Below, piece after piece: positions 5,152 to 5,686 of a DNA stretch of 5,686 nucleotides. How positions within the stretch are numbered: the stretch's first letter is position 1; every line of letters begins with the position of its first letter. The stretch comes from Gammaproteobacteria bacterium (GTDB lineage Bacteria; Pseudomonadota; Gammaproteobacteria; Immundisolibacterales; Immundisolibacteraceae): assembly GCA_003645395.1 (NCBI GenBank), contig QNFC01000124.1, positions 1-5,686 of the forward strand, in the 5' to 3' direction. Position numbers and translations under genes: made by a program. The notes beneath the pieces were generated by a model that was given only the letters and a program-made list of their open reading frames with translations, was not told the DNA's origin and did no database searches.

Positions 5152-5686
5152 ATGCGCTTCTGCCGACAAATTTTTCTCTGGACACCTTTGTGTTGGGTAA
5201 CTTCTGGGTGGCGTCAACCCGGTACCGGCTGGCGTTTGGCGACCATGCCGCTGATCTGGGCTTGCCTGTTTGGGTCACTTGCTGGGTCGGCCTGGGCCGC
5301 TGATCAGCCGGACAAAATAAGGCAGATGGCCCAACTGGCCGAATATATCGGCGCTGATTACCCCAGCGCCGTCGCCGACGGCCGGATCATCGATGCCGGT
5401 GAATACCAGGAGATGACCGAGTTTGCCCAGGTGTTGGTGAACAAAGCTGCGCTATTGACCGCGCCCGCAGGCGACGTAGTTGCTGATAACACCGAGGTCG
5501 ATAAAGTAAGCGCTCTACTAGATTATGCCCAGTCGTTACAAGCAGCCATTGCCGGGCAACAGTCGGTTGAGCGAGTCCAACAGGTGGCGGCGGAATTACG
5601 CCAGCTGCTGCTGGTGCTGTCGCCGGACTCCTCCGTGCCCGCCAGCCTCTCACCGGCAACTGAAATCCGCGCCTATTATCTGGCTA
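5152..5686 (+). CDS. FTR1/PbrT-like metal permease, N-terminal exported part (partial)
   Basis: The frame is open from ATG 5152 to the window end, giving 178 residues with the 3' part missing. A signal peptide ends at AWA-AD (residues 47-51), so the segment after it is periplasmic. The pattern at 56-92, including YIGADYPSAVADGRIIDAGEY and EMTEFA, matches from memory the N-terminal periplasmic domain of the bacterial FTR1 iron-permease family, which includes the lead-uptake protein PbrT. The membrane part with the REXXE iron-binding motifs, and any cytochrome c domain, would lie beyond the edge and cannot be checked. AGG is 10 nt before ATG 5152. A later ATG (5245) would give a compact 18-residue signal peptide, but one lacking basic residues, and it has no ribosome site. 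The PbrR/CadR-like operator and Fur box upstream agree with a metal-uptake permease under divalent-metal and iron control. Confidence 0.72.
   Translation, partial: MRFCRQIFLWTPLCWVTSGWRQPGTGWRLATMPLIWACLFGSLAGSAWAADQPDKIRQMAQLAEYIGADYPSAVADGRIIDAGEYQEMTEFAQVLVNKAALLTAPAGDVVADNTEVDKVSALLDYAQSLQAAIAGQQSVERVQQVAAELRQLLLVLSPDSSVPASLSPATEIRAYYLA

Noticed and set aside
1..5686. CRISPR arrays, tRNA/rRNA genes, insertion sequences, phage or defence genes
   Set aside because: No regularly spaced repeats, structured RNA signatures, transposase motifs or terminal inverted repeats were found on either strand.

Overview
This window is a metal-homeostasis region from a bacterium that is most likely a gammaproteobacterium. 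The evidence is a Tat-exported CopA multicopper oxidase, a CusRS/CopRS two-component pair closely resembling the enterobacterial and pseudomonad versions, and an FTR1/PbrT-type permease gene with a Fur box. Base composition looks moderate, slightly GC-rich. The sequence alone does not name a genus.

Layout. Positions 1-41 (minus strand) hold the first 13 codons of a gene that overlaps the copA stop codon as ATGA, most likely copB. Positions 38-1765 (minus) are copA. Positions 1766-2097 form a divergent control region with one perfect 16-bp palindrome (1946-1961) of cop-box type between the two transcription directions. Positions 2098-2781 (plus) are the response regulator and 2789-4195 (plus) the sensor kinase. 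Positions 4196-4442 are a short region with no convincing gene. Positions 4443-4893 look like a deletion scar: the first ~31 codons of a GDCCVxC-type small cysteine protein run out of frame into the C-terminal ~117 codons of an outer-membrane beta-barrel protein. Positions 4894-5151 carry a MerR-family-type promoter (19-bp spacer with a 7-1-7 dyad) directly followed by a perfect 15-bp Fur box and a possible leader hairpin. Positions 5152 to the end encode the exported N-terminal part of an FTR1/PbrT-like metal permease, cut by the window edge.

How it fits together. The kinase senses periplasmic copper and phosphorylates the regulator. The regulator is expected to bind the 16-bp palindrome and activate both its own operon and copAB, whose products oxidise and sequester copper in the periplasm and outer membrane. 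The right-hand gene appears to be a separate unit: its promoter combines a divalent-metal (PbrR/CadR/ZntR-like) operator with iron control by Fur. The regulator for that operator is not in the window. The two main points for a second look are this dual operator and the out-of-frame join of two broken genes between the two modules.
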